From positions 156,256-187,391 of the forward strand of contig CDMY01000104.1 in the NCBI GenBank assembly GCA_001179505.1: 31,136 bases of DNA, read 5' to 3'. The notes below the pieces were generated by a model. The model was not told where the DNA came from and did no database searches. It worked only from the letters and a program-made list of their open reading frames with translations. How positions within the stretch are numbered: the first letter of the stretch is position 1; every line of letters starts with the position of its first letter. The position numbers and the translations under genes were made by a program. This document shows positions 1 through 10,518 of this stretch, piece after piece. The stretch is from Vitrella brassicaformis (Eukaryota > Sar > Vitrellaceae).

Positions 1-19
1 GGGGGGGGGGGGGAGGTAC
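1..19. repeat. 13-nt poly-G run at window edge, inside an intron
   Basis: Positions 1-13 are all G. On the minus strand this follows a splice donor (GTACCT from 19 downward), so it lies in an intron of the leftmost gene. It may be a real homopolymer or a contig-edge artefact; the window cannot distinguish these. Confidence 0.6.
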
Positions 20-1891
20 TTGTAGCGTCTTGAAAGCGGCCGGTGCGTCTTGTTTGAGGTTTGCCGAGACGAGTTTGTGAAGCGTCGTGATGCCGAAGTC
101 ACAGGCCACGTAACCTGATGGAGAGCGGATGAGCTCCAAATCCTCCGGAGAGCGCGCCTCGTCACACCCAAGGGTAATCCTGACAAAACGACACGCACAG
201 AGAGAGCATATCGTTATTTGAAGGCAAGCCAAACCTCTGTACCATGCACTCGAGTGCATGGACGTACCCGGGGAAAGCCACCCGGAGAGCGTCTAGCTGC
301 AGCAGGATTGGGTCCGGCGTGTAGTAGTAGAAGAGGATGGGATAGTCCCGCTGCACACTCAGCAGCACGCGGCTGTAGGGCGTGAGCGTGGGGCTCACCG
401 CCGTGTCGCCCACATACTGAATCTGCACACAGACAGACAGAAAATTCACACATAACACCTACACCTCTCTCTCTCTCTCTCTCTCTGTGTATGTGTGTGG
501 GTGTGTGTGGGTGTGTGGGTGTGGGGGGATACCTCATAGTTCAGCTCGTTGTTTTTGATGAGCTGTTCGATCCGTCCCTTATCGTAGCCAGGGGTCACGT
601 GATCATCTCTCTGCACGTCACATTGCCGCCCTTGCAGGAAGGCGGGATGTACCTGCACTGACACAACCAACATACACAAAGAGGAGATGCTGATCGTCGA
701 TCGATCGATCGATCACCCACACCCACCTGCCGTTTTCGCACCAGTCCACCCCAGTCCGGTCGCACATGTCGTTGCCATCGGGAAAGAGGTCCTGACACGC
801 ACACACGCGCCACACACACATACATGGCCGATGGATGGCTGCAGACACACACATCTGTTTTGACGGTTCCTGTGGGCGGGAACTGTTCAAAGATGAACTC
901 GTTCTTGTGCGACCTCCACCAGTCGGGCGACTGCAGCTCGTGACTGTCAAGGAAAGACGTCGGGCCAAGATGGATACCTGCACCGACCAACAAGGCAGGC
1001 AGGCATCCACACAATACATGGTGCTTTGGTACATCTGACAGTGTTGGTTGTTGTGTGTGTCTCACCTCACCTGATCTACCGTCGTATCCGGTGCTGCCTA
1101 CGTCGATGACCTTTTTGTCGGTGAGCACGTAGTCTCGATACAGAGAAGACGCCTCGTTGATCTGCCAGTTCTCTGGGTGCACCACAGACAAACAGGGGAG
1201 GGAGAGACAGAAGGTGTGTGCGTGTGAGCACTCATCAATCGTCTGCTTGTCTCTTACCTACATCGACTTCATACACTACAGCAGGGTGCTCCTCTACCCA
1301 GAGACAAACACAGACGCATCCAGGCCTGTTTATTTGCTCTCGCTCTCGCTCTCGCCCTCTCTCTCTCTCCCCCCGTCCCTTTATGTGGCTCTGTGCGTGT
1401 GTGTAGGGTGTGTGTCTACTTGCGAGGTGTTGCAGCACCAGCTCACTGTTGCCATTCGCCACCAGACGCACTGGCTGGCCCAACACCTCATCCTGACAAT
1501 CCATCCATCCATCCACCATGCAGCCCTTCCTGCAGGTGCGTGTGCCCACAAGTGCACTCACTGACCAGCAGTATATAGTAGACGTACATCATGATCTCAT
1601 AGCTCAGCCAGCTCCTCTTGGCTATCCTCACCACGTAGTCTGCACACATACAAACACACAAGAAAAGACGCAAACCACACACACACGCACACACGCGGGC
1701 TAGGGAAACCAAACACTCATTCCAATGCACTGCAATCATTCCCCCCATCTCATTGCCTGCTTATGCGTGGCATAGGGGCTCTTCCTCACCGCCACCGACG
1801 CATTCAGGCACTTGGGTAGAGGCTCCTCTTGACACGCAACATCATGTACACAGACCCACAAAAGCAACACGAGCAGGAGGCGGGGACTCAT
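20..1891 (-). CDS. Secreted glycine-betaine-transporter-like substrate-binding protein (OpuAC-like), 3' incomplete
   Basis: The start at 1891 gives a signal peptide (MSPRLLLVLLLWVCVHDVAC), so the product is probably secreted or anchored outside the membrane. Exons on the minus strand: 1790-1891, 1566-1639, 1420-1492, 1258-1293, 1071-1172, 853-977, 727-791, 533-about 655, 268-422 and 20-179; the gene continues past the window. Family-like stretches are KRSWLSYEIMMYVYYILL, DEVLGQPVRLV, the WW-containing LQSPDWWRSHK, and the C-terminal GITTLHKLVSANLKQDAP. These resemble the eukaryotic proteins annotated as ABC glycine-betaine substrate-binding domains, but ligand binding is not shown. Two problems remain. 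The first exon ends in phase 0 while the second needs phase 1, so a small exon may be missing. Exon 8 holds two family-like segments in different frames, breaking near 592-602. Start codons further upstream (1930, 1939) are in frame; 1891 is chosen because the signal peptide begins there. Confidence 0.7.
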
Positions 1892-1967
1892 GAGACGATC
1901 AAAGGACGGCGAAAACAGGCCAGCCACCATTGCAAACATGAGATGTCCTTCCAAGAGATCATCCCCC

Positions 1968-1982
1968 GCGAGCTTAGCTCGC
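1968..1982. promoter_or_regulatory. 15-bp palindromic element upstream of the leftmost gene
   Basis: GCGAGCTTAGCTCGC is a perfect 7-bp inverted repeat around one central base. It lies 76 bp upstream of the minus-strand start at 1891 and directly abuts the recognisable 5' edge of the LINE. The same 15-mer, in its reverse complement, recurs at 12245-12259, and an 11-bp core recurs at three other gene 5' ends. A role as a promoter or transcription-factor site is inferred. Confidence 0.5.
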
Positions 1983-3527
1983 AAACTCTTTACACCAACC
2001 GTCGTTGCATCGACGGCGCCTTCGTCAGTTACCCCCTCTTGATCTTCAGACTCGTTTTCAACTGTATGATGCTACTGTTGCGCCCGTATACTTGTATGGC
2101 AGTGAGCTATGGGCGGGCAATAAGTGTGACGCGTTGGAGCGTCTCCATCGTAACTATCTGCTTTCTTGCATGCGCGTGACACGCCGCGTCTCTACTGATG
2201 CACTACTAACTGAGCTGTGCCGCTTTTCGGTTCTGTTTGAGGCCCGCTGGCGTCAGCTGTCTTTCTATATTCGCGTACGTAATCGTCGAGCGGGTGTCTT
2301 GGCTGAGAAGGCATTCTTTGTCGCACAGAATGCGTATCGGTGCGCTACTGGCTTCTCTCGTATGCAACGTGACAGTGCCTATATGCATTTCCACAGAGAC
2401 AATGGCTTTTCCTTGTTCGCGCCCGAGAGATCTGGCGCTAAACCACGGCCGCGTGTTTCTCAGCTTGGTCCTCTGACCGAGCCTGAGGTGAAAACACTTC
2501 GCTGTGCCCTCACAAAGTCTGAATTCGCTCGAATCTTGGAAAAACGTTGGGCTCATGCTCGCGTCCCTAGCTTGCCTGCTACTCCCTCTCTCCCCCCGCC
2601 TATCTCTCTAACGGCTCAGGCAGTGTCTTTGCTTCCATGGCGTTCTTATGCATCTGGTCAGACAAGGGTGTCTGGCAGAGCACTTTTTCAAGCACGTAAG
2701 CTCCTCTTTGTCCCTGGTTGTCGCCTTTTCAATCATTCCTTTCCCGTGTCATTCCCACGCTTGCATCGTTCCTTTGCTCCTCCTCTGCGTGAGTGCCGGT
2801 GTGACCTTGACTCGCTCGTGTGCATGGCATCATACGTGCCAGCGCAGTCATATATGGAAGTGCTTCAGCATGGACAAGATTGGCTGCATCGGCTTATCCA
2901 GCCGCTGCCAGCCTTTCTGCCATACTTAGCACTCCCTGCACACCAGCGGCGTGTGCTTTTTCTCTTCCGTACCGGTTGTCATCCGTCTGCTCTCATGGAT
3001 GGCCGATTGATCGACTGTCCGCGAGAATATAGATCATGTGCTTACTGCTCGCATCGTAATGATCTGTTGGTTTCGGTCCGTGATGTCGGTGGTCATAGTG
3101 TGCCTCGTCCTCCAGTAGAGGATGAGACACACATACTTGTCTCGTGTCCTCTGTATTCTACATTGCGTCACGCACTTTTCTCCACCATTCATAAGTATGG
3201 TATTACCGCCCCTGATGCTTGTAACTACAAGCGATGGAGCAAGGCGCACCCTATAGTTTTCACTACCTCTCTGCTGCAGTCAGATAAGCTACCGCTCCTT
3301 TCAGCAGTTGCAGACTTCCTCCTAGCTGCACACAAGGAGCGGGCTCGCTGGCTTGCACTCAATCCATCTCTCCCACCCAGTCAGTTTGATGGTGAGTATG
3401 ACTTCATATATGAGTTGCATGAGATGGAGCAGTGGGTGCTTGACGCTGACTTGTCAGACTAGCACCCACTGCTCCATGGGAAGGGCAGATAGGCCTTGTG
3501 CATGCATTCTGCATGTGCCTGTTGCCT
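1978..3527 (+). mobile_element. 5'-truncated non-LTR retrotransposon (LINE), C-terminal part of reverse-transcriptase ORF plus 3' tail
   Basis: A frame open from 1978 to the TAG at 3460-3462 (about 494 codons) encodes the post-catalytic part of a LINE reverse-transcriptase polyprotein. The start resembles the region after the RT palm and thumb: LHRRRLRQLPPLDLQTRF, then VAPVYLYGSELWA, the common PxxxYGSExW signature. Near the C-terminus Cys, Cys, His and Cys residues (CAYC, then ETHILVSCPLYSTLR) form the zinc-knuckle-like motif found at the end of many LINE ORFs. No YxDD catalytic motif, endonuclease or ORF1 is present, so the copy is 5'-truncated and cannot move by itself. The coding stretch has no internal stop, which suggests a fairly recent insertion. 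The 3' end is set at 3527 because a 55-bp second copy in the window stops there. No clear target-site duplication was found. Confidence 0.85.
3424..3477 (+). repeat. Perfect 17-bp inverted repeat (hairpin) spanning the LINE stop codon
   Basis: Arms at 3424-3440 (ATGGAGCAGTGGGTGCT) and 3461-3477 are exact reverse complements, separated by 20 nt. The TAG stop codon (3460-3462) sits at the loop-stem boundary. In RNA this would be a strong stem-loop close to the 3' end of the element. Possible roles are reverse-transcriptase recognition or RNA stability, both inferred. Confidence 0.85.
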
Positions 3528-3865
3528 GTTTGGTGTGTGCTGTGGACAGAGAAGATGCCTGGTTGCGCCGGAAGGTAGCGCCGGGCTTAGGGACAGGTGT
3601 CTCGTCAAACCCTTAACCAACCAACCAAAGCGAGAGGTTCCCGCGCAGCTCAAGATCTATAGCTTCAGCGCCGCTCGGCCGGGCACTTCGTCGAATCCCC
3701 GTCCGGGCTCGTGCAGCAGGTGCGACACCGATTGGATTGCATGAGTGCAATTGCATGAGTGTGTTGCCTGCTCTCACGCTTGCCTAATGGCACGCTTGTC
3801 ATCCGTGTGCTTTTCACCTCAGTTACCCTTTCTAAGCGTCTGTTCTTGGGTTCGCCTGCACCAAG
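3528..3865 (+). other. Region between LINE tail and ankyrin gene, presumed promoter and 5' UTR
   Basis: There is no convincing coding sequence. The stretch holds a CCAACCAACCAA run, an AGATCT followed by AGCTTCAGC near 3653-3670, and CTAAGCG about 30 bp before the ATG. A tRNA B-box-like string near 3690 was examined and rejected. It is probably the promoter of the ankyrin gene. Confidence 0.4.
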
Positions 3866-5843
3866 ATGGACAGCGCTGCCTCGAGCGCTGCTGTACCGTC
3901 ACAGCCGCCTCAGGTACCATGGGGCACGAACTGTCAGGCACGGATGCGACCATTCGTCATCAAAGAGACATGCATGCATGCTATGTGTCTGGTGTGTTTG
4001 TGTTGTGCTGCAGGGAGGAGGTGATGCGCCCACTGCCGATGGCTCGTGTGCTCCTGCATCTGCATCTACTGGTGGGGGCGGTGGTAGTGCTGCTGCTGCT
4101 GCAGCTGCTGCTGCCTCCGAGCGGCAGGTGCAGCTGGACGGCATTGACATTTGGTTCCCGCCCAACACTGCCGAGGCCTCCAAGGAGCTCACCGTCCGAC
4201 TAATGCGCCGCACCATCGGCCGCAAGGGCATCCGTCGACTCAGCGCAAAAGGCGCCGATCCCAATTTGGTCATCCGCCTGCTGCCCAAGGGCGTGGCTGC
4301 GTCGCGGGTGGTGCGCATCAGCAAGGTGAGCCTCCTGGCCCTCGCCATCGACGACCCGCACGGAGCGGGGCCGTACATGTGGATCGTCGACCCGAGACGG
4401 TTCGCCGGATCGCATCCGCGTGAGGAGAGGCTGATGATGCTGCCGACGTGGGCCACACGACGGATGCAGACGGAGGTGTTGGAGGCGCTCATCGTTGCCG
4501 GCGCCAACCCATCGGCGTACCGGTGTGGGCGCATCGGCAGCAGCAACCGCGTGCGATACACCCCGATGAAGGTGGCCATGTGGTCGGCCAACATGGAGGC
4601 CCTCGAGGTGCTGCTGACGCACAACGTGCAGGTGGCGGGCGAGCGACTGGCCTTCCTGCCCCGCATTGCCAGTGGCGTCCCCAAGCGGCACGACTGCAAC
4701 TACCTCATCCACGTGTTCCGTGTGTATTGCCGGCTGCTGCACTCTCACCCGGAGCTGGCCAATGAGACGGACGGTGGGCAGCAAAACCCCGCCCATCGAC
4801 TGGCCAGTGCCATTCCCGACTACGGCTGCAACTTTGCCCCCCACATGCTCAACCTGCTCGAGTTCCACGGCGTGGACCTCGCCGCTGCCGATGCCGAGGG
4901 CAACACGCCCCTCCATCTGGCAGCCATCACGGGCGCCATCTTCACGGTGATGCAGCTCTGCCAGCAGCTCCCGGCCGCCGACGTCGACAAGCCCTCGGCA
5001 GTGACCCACCTGACACCCATGGCGAGCGCTGCTCAGTCACTGGCTGAGGAGATAGAGCGCCACACGGCTCTCAGCGAGGAGGAGAGGAAGACGCAGACCC
5101 GACTGGCCGACCTCATGTCGCTGCACAGCCAAGTCATCCGCCGGCTGCTGTTCTGCGGCGCATCCATCGACAACATGCCCAACACCACGGAGGAGGACCA
5201 GAGGCGCCGTGCTGTGGTCAAGGGCCTGTACACACGCACCCTCAACGTCCTGCCGTATCGGGTCATGGACTGCGTCAACGAGGCCCTCGCTCCCCAGCGT
5301 GACGCCGCCACCCTCATGGCTCGCATCCTGCCCCTGGTGGAGCACAACGACGAGAACCCCTCCCTCCCCAATCCGCCCTCCCCCTCCCCCCTCTCATTCG
5401 GCCCACAGGAGTCCTCAGCCATCGCATGGCACATCGGGGCCTTCCTGCACGAACCCGAGGCCATCAATGCCGTTTTCGTCATGAAGGACGACACGCCGAA
5501 CGGCCGCCGTCTGCTCGACGACATGCACAAGTTCGTCAACTTGGCCGCCACACGGACGAGCGGCAATCGAGAGGTGGTGGGCGGCGTGATCGAGGGCGAG
5601 GACGGGCAGCAGGTGCGCATCCCCCACCTGCAGTGCTTCGTGCTGGGCGACGTGGACGGCCGTCGGGTGGGCCTACGAGAGGTGGTCCACAAGCTGCGGC
5701 TGGACGAGGTGCGCAGATTTGGCCTGAGTGGTGTGGTGAAGGGCTTCAACAACGAGGCGGGCGACGAGGGGTGTGTGTTCGACGGGGGGCAGCTGGGGTT
5801 CGTCGACAAGGAGGGCGCCTATCAGTCGCTGGGGATGCAGTAG
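3866..5843 (+). CDS. Ankyrin-repeat protein
   Basis: Two exons, 3866-3913 and 4014-5843, joined in phase 0 through a GTACCA...CTGCAG intron, give about 625 aa. The first exon encodes MDSAASSAAVPSQPPQ. The second opens with a low-complexity Gly/Ala stretch (five Gly, nine Ala), then a globular protein. The clearest ankyrin repeat is near residue 310 (AEGNTPLHLAAITGAIFTVMQL), with degenerate units earlier (EVLEALIVAGANPSA, MEALEVLLTHNV) and later (VIRRLLFCGASID). These repeats normally mediate protein binding. The last 150 residues match no domain I recognise. No signal peptide or membrane segment is seen. An AATAAA about 60 bp after the stop could be a polyadenylation signal. The upstream neighbour is the LINE, so the promoter lies in the 338 bp between them. 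The exon structure is well supported; the cellular role is unknown. Confidence 0.8.
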
Positions 5844-7081
5844 ACAGACAGACAGACGGACAGATAGATAGCTAGGAGGGGATGGGTGGTGTGTCGATAG
5901 TGTGAATAAATCGGTATGAGATGGGACGGAGGCAGGCCGTTTGTGTGCTTGAGGGCCTTTCGAAGCAAACGTTGCGAGGGTGTTTAGTGTGTTTAGGCAA
6001 GCGCGAGACAGTCGGCCGACAGGAGCGAACAGCAAGACGGGAGGGACAGATGGTGAATCGGCGGCTGCGTGTGCTGCGTGTCTAGTTGATGTGTTCTTCA
6101 CACACACACGGCTACCTGTCTGCCTGCCTGGAGGGCCTGCCTTGCGTGTCCACTACATTTTGTTCGCGGCGTGAGGCTCACACCGGCGGCATTTAGTGTT
6201 TTAACCATGATTACTTCCGGCGTGTGTTCCATACATACAGAGTTTCTGTAGACTTACGTGTTCATACGAAGGCGAAGAAGGCAGGGCAGGCGGGCTCTGA
6301 CTGGCTGGTCCGTATCCAATGTGTGCATGCATGGCATGATGGTTGCGGTGCAATTTTGGCTTCACATGTGAGACATGTTGGTAAAGAGACAAGTGGCATG
6401 CCTCGAATGTGTCCATCCCTGCTCCAGACGGCCGCACACAGACGTACGCAACGCAACCTGTGCATGCACCGCACCTCCTCAATCCTTCCCTCCTCAGTGT
6501 AGAGGCAGGCAACACGCACGGTAGGTAACGGACAGACGCCAGCCACCGGCTATATTGAGTCGCTGTGTTTTCAGCATGTTTGCTCCTCGGTGGCCATCCA
6601 AACCCACACCACCGTTGGTTGCATCAATTGTTGACTTGTGAAGGATTCAAATCCATCATTGACCTACCTGCTCTTTCCCCTCGATCTATGTAGCATAAAA
6701 GTCACAGTCAGGCCACACACACACACACACACACACACAAACAAACCAGCGGAAAGCCGGCCAGGCACACGAGCGATAGACAGACAGACTTGATTCACAA
6801 ATCAGTGAATGAAATCGAGATCACTCAGGCACGTAGCCATCACCTCTTTGGCAGCAACTACTGCAGCATTCGCGAAGGAGCACAAAGCAAGGGGGTCGGT
6901 ATATAAGAACATATTTCTCGCCCTCTTCCCTCCCACATGCACTCGCACACGCACTCTCTAGGTCTCGCTTGAGCAAAAGTGATTGACAACATGGCAATGA
7001 TGATATTGACAGCAGGCCCCTCTCTCCCTCCCTCTCAGGCAGACAAGACACGTTTGGGTGATTTGAGTGAGAGAGAGTGAG
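5844..7081. other. Intergenic region between convergent gene ends
   Basis: This 1.2-kb stretch lies between the stop of the ankyrin gene and the stop of the minus-strand Rdx gene. It contains GACA and GATA repeats just after 5843, AATAAA near 5905 and a (CA)n tract at about 6714-6739. Open frames near 6200-6550 on both strands show no recognisable protein character. Presumed 3' UTRs and spacer. Confidence 0.5.
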
Positions 7082-7951
7082 TCAGTCCGGTCCCTTGGCT
7101 TCGCAAGGGCCGCACCTGTCCTCCGCCCCGTTCCTCTGCCCCGACTGGTCACGCTGGCTGTGGTGGTGGTGATGGTGATGCTCGGAGTGGCCCAACGGGC
7201 CTGTAAGCGACATACACACATACAGGCAAACGTGCGAACAATACACACACATGGATGGATGGATGGATGGATGTGCCGTGTGCAGTGGGAGAGGGTGCGG
7301 TGTGTGGTGCGTACGGTCGGGGCATATGACGTCTCGGATGAGTGTCTTGAGCTGCATGCGACACAAGGAAAGAAATGGAGGGAGGAGAGGACGATATGAC
7401 ACCGCTTCCTCCATGCAGCGAGCGTCATTTGTGGGGATCTTTCGGTTCGTTTGTGGGTACCTACCTCTTTGGCTTCAATGAAGTGGCCGCCCTTCTCGCG
7501 GCTGAAAACTATCACACCGTTGCACCTGCGCACATCACATGAGCAGACAGACGACACACAGATCTGTCAGCGATGCTTCTCTGCAGTATTCTCTTCTCTA
7601 CCTGATGACGAAGACGCCCCCTGGAGGATCATTGTTCGGAATCAGCGCAACCTCGCCAATGTCCTTCTGCACAGGCAGATCACACACGCCAGCAACAACA
7701 CCACACAAAGAGATGCAGGGACGCCATCGAGGCGAGCGGGATACTGCGTAGGTATCTCAGTTCTCACTGCGAATGTCGAGAGCAGCTCCTGCGCCATCCA
7801 GGCTGCACGAAGCATCCATCTGCACCCCACACAGTACCTGCGCACACGCCACAACCGCACCGCACAAAGACAAACTCACACATGTATGTATGCAGCAACG
7901 CGTTGGATCTTTGTGTTTTCCTCACTCTATCTCAATCCTGGGCTCCGGCAT
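7082..7951 (-). CDS. Rdx family protein (selenoprotein W-like, Cys form)
   Basis: Six minus-strand exons with fully consistent phases (7926-7951, 7768-7837, 7602-7666, 7465-7525, 7315-7351, 7082-7200) encode about 125 aa. The protein starts MPEPRIEIEYCVGCRW, the conserved N-terminal strand and redox loop of the SelW/SelT/Rdx thioredoxin-like fold. The redox motif is CxxC (Cys11, Cys14), in place of CxxU, so no selenocysteine is required here. Further family features are GEVALIPNNDPPGGVFVI, the NGVIVFSREKGGHF strand, LKTLIRDVICPD and the terminal LGHS. Beyond LGHS is an unusual tail with seven consecutive His and a late CGPC. Family members are small cytosolic thiol oxidoreductases; the substrate here is unknown. 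The gene diverges from the fibrillin gene across only 166 bp. Confidence 0.88.
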
Positions 7952-7996
7952 TCTTCGGCGCACGTACTTTCCTCTGCTTCTCCTCTTCAACTCAAG

Positions 7997-8007
7997 GCTA
8001 AGCTTGC
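7997..8007. promoter_or_regulatory. GCTAAGCTTGC element in the Rdx/fibrillin divergent promoter
   Basis: An 11-bp match to the core of the palindromic element, located between two divergent start codons: 45 bp from the Rdx ATG (7951) and 110 bp from the fibrillin ATG (8118). Only one half of the 15-bp palindrome is retained. A regulatory role is inferred from recurrence. Confidence 0.45.
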
Positions 8008-8117
8008 AAACGCCAGCGATCGTTCGGCGATCGCCGAGGAGTTGTCTGCACCAGCGAACCCGGCGAGGACCACAGCCTCCCGCAGCAGCCAAGACCATAG
8101 CCTGCCAAGCACCAAGA

Positions 8118-9469
8118 ATGAAGACCCTCGCTGCCCTCCTCTCGCTTGTGGCTGTTGCCGCCTTCCGCCCTCATCCCGTGTCGGTGCATGAGCGTTCGCC
8201 TCTCAGATCCCGGTTCCGCACTCTGCCTCGCACCCTGACGACGCGTATGCAGCTGGCGCCCCTGCAGGGGCTGGCGGAGGTGTCCACCGCGGACCTCAAG
8301 ATGAGGCTGCTGCAACTCGCAGCCTCGACCGACAGAGGCCAACAGGTGCGGATGCACACTGACTGATGCACACACGTGATTCGTGGGCTGATGATCTCTT
8401 TATCTGCCGTCACGCTGTGCCTCGCGCTGTCTGCTGTTGTGTGCTGTCGGCTGGTCACGTTGCAGGCGACAAAGCGGCAGAAGGAGCAGATCAGCAATGT
8501 GGTGGATGATCTGAGCAGCCGAGGTCCGTTTGACTGCTCACCCGGCATGCTGAACGGCAGCTGGGTGCTGGTGTACGCGTCGGCGCAGCTGTTCCGCAGC
8601 AGCCCGTTCTTCCTCTCTATCCAGGCCTCGTACGACGACTCCAAGAAGGCCTCACTCTTCTTCAAATTGCACGAACTGCAGACGAGATCATGGGGATTTA
8701 GGTACGCACACACACGGACACATATCATGATGGTAGGCATCCAGTCAGTCCTTTCTGTGTGTGTGTGTGACGCAGTGAGATTGCCCAGGTGGGCCAGACT
8801 TTGCTCTTCCCCGAGGCAAACAGCACCGACGGCCGGCTGCGGAGCGATTTTAACATCAAGGTGCTCCCCAGCACTGTCGTGCCTCTCGTCGGATGGTGGA
8901 AGGTACAAAGCACACACGCACGCACACACGCATGCGCACACAGCAGATGGATCCATGCGGCTGATTGTGCTGTATGCTATCACGTTTTCTTCATTCAATG
9001 TGCACAGCTGCTGCCGACGTTCGGTGGCAACGTGCGGTCCATAGCCAACGCCAGCATCTCGGGAGACGCCAACCAGCACCTAGACCTCACCGTCGACCTC
9101 ACCAAGGTCAAGGCCAGCGAGGACCTCCCTCTCATGCCGCTGCTGGGGCAGTTCCTGGCCGAGCAGACGGGCATCCGTGTGTCGAATGTGTGGAAGCGGC
9201 TGAGAGGCAGCGTGCCGACTGCACGTGTGACGCACGTGTTCGTCGACTCGGGAATGAGGATCGCCAAGGACAGCCAGGGGGAGGTGTTCGTCTACGTGCG
9301 GGATGTCGACGACGACTTTGATGACCTCGGTGCCACTGCGGGGGTGGGTGACGACCTCGATGAGCGAGAGATCCCGATTGAGGGCAATGGGGAGGAGCTG
9401 ACCGTCCCGATAGAAGGAGAGGGAGACGTCAAGGAGGCGGAGGAGAAGAAGGCAGTACAGTCGGCTTAG
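8118..9469 (+). CDS. Plastid lipid-associated protein (PAP/fibrillin family)
   Basis: Four exons (8118-8345, 8466-8701, 8776-8902, 9008-9469) in consistent phases encode about 350 aa. The N-terminus MKTLAALLSLVAVAAF is a signal peptide ending at an Ala|Phe junction, followed by a basic, hydroxylated stretch (RPHPVSVHERSPLRSRFR). This is the bipartite targeting form used for complex red-type plastids. The mature part shows the fibrillin pattern: LNGSWVLVYASA with SSPFFLSIQ after it, a central beta-rich section ending PLVGWW, and VTHVFVDSGMRIAKD then GEVFVYVR, equivalent to the conserved yLdxxLRIsRgxxGxxFVL block. Fibrillins bind lipids on plastoglobules and thylakoids and help in photoprotection and stress. 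A Glu/Asp-rich tail of about 50 residues follows. The divergent neighbour is the Rdx gene. Confidence 0.9.
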
Positions 9470-10148
9470 GAAGGAACTAGGAAGGGAGGTGTCTGATGGG
9501 CAGTTTTGTGTCGGGTGTTGCGCCCTCTCTCGCTGACTCCTCCATCCTTTATGTGTGTGTGTGTATGCGTGTGTAGTCACTATTCCCTCACTGCGTAGCC
9601 CAGCCCCCCCATCCTACCTATCTCCCTGCCTCTCTCCTGTCTCCCTGTCTGATGCACGGTCCATAATTACGCCATACATAGGGGGGGGGGGGTGTGTGTG
9701 TGTGTTGGAGTTTTTGGTCTGTTCTTGTCGATAGTGGGTGAGTGATGCGACAGACATTGGCGACACAGATGCATGGCATCGACGAGTCCACTTAACAGCC
9801 ATCACGGAGTCATCGAAACTGGCACAGGCAGGTGACTCCTCGAGCTCTTGCACCACGCACACTCAGAGGCTGGGTGTCCGGTGCTGGCCAGCACGTAGAC
9901 CGACCAGCATACACCACCCTCAGCCAGACACAGCGCACTCAGCAGACCGGGAAAAAACGAGATTCAACTCACCGTCTCACCTCCGTTTCAACGAGTGTTC
10001 TAGAGAGAGCACATTCATGGTGGCCACCCTGCCCACCTTTCTTCACTGGAGGGCCGAGAACCTTGCCCACTGTCTCTGATTACATCTTTCTCCCCCCGCC
10101 CATAAATGGATGCCTCTCAATCAATGGCCCATCTCATGCGCATGGTCA
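9470..10148. other. Convergent intergenic region
   Basis: This stretch separates the fibrillin stop from the stop of the minus-strand gene at 10149. It contains TG tracts, a G run followed by (TG)n at about 9680-9704 and no supported coding sequence. Presumed 3' UTRs of both genes. Confidence 0.5.
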
Positions 10149-10484
10149 TCAGTGGCTGTGGAGCTCGTCCATCTCGTCAGGGTCACACGAGCCAGGCTCC
10201 TCGCCATTGGCATCATCATCACACCCCTCGTTGTGATCCCCCAGCAGCACCAGGGCTGAAAGGGCAGCTTCCTCCGCCTTGGCAGCTTCCTCCGCCTTGT
10301 AGGCCGTCCTGCGTCGCTTGATTTCTCGCCTTGTCGGGCGTCCACGGGGGTGGCGTGAGGCGGTGCGTTTGATGAGGGGGCGTGGCCTGGTGTAGGGGTT
10401 GAATTCCGGCGACTCATCCCCTCGGTCTTCTGTGGCCTCACTGCCGGCCAGGAAGCCAAACGCACCATCCGTTTCTGCCACACA

Positions 10485-10518
<34 letters not shown>

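Noticed and set aside
694-714. GATC tandem repeat (TCGATCGATCGATCGATC)
   Set aside because: Simple repeat inside an intron of the leftmost gene; palindromic by composition, with no recurrence at promoters.
1781-1891. Reading the leftmost gene's first exon straight through past the GTGAGG donor
   Set aside because: The frame ends in a TGA soon after, at 1735-1740, and a strong donor is present at 1789; an extra exon or unusual donor is more likely.
3680-3720. tRNA-like B-box string (CGTCGAATCCCC) downstream of the LINE
   Set aside because: No A box, cloverleaf or paired acceptor arms could be drawn around it.
6201-6546. Overlapping open frames on both strands of about 90-105 codons
   Set aside because: No family-like sequence, no splice context, rich in Cys/His from CA/TG-type DNA; consistent with chance openness of GC-rich sequence.
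6714-6739. (CA)n tract as a possible CRISPR-like or satellite array
   Set aside because: Plain dinucleotide microsatellite with no spacers.
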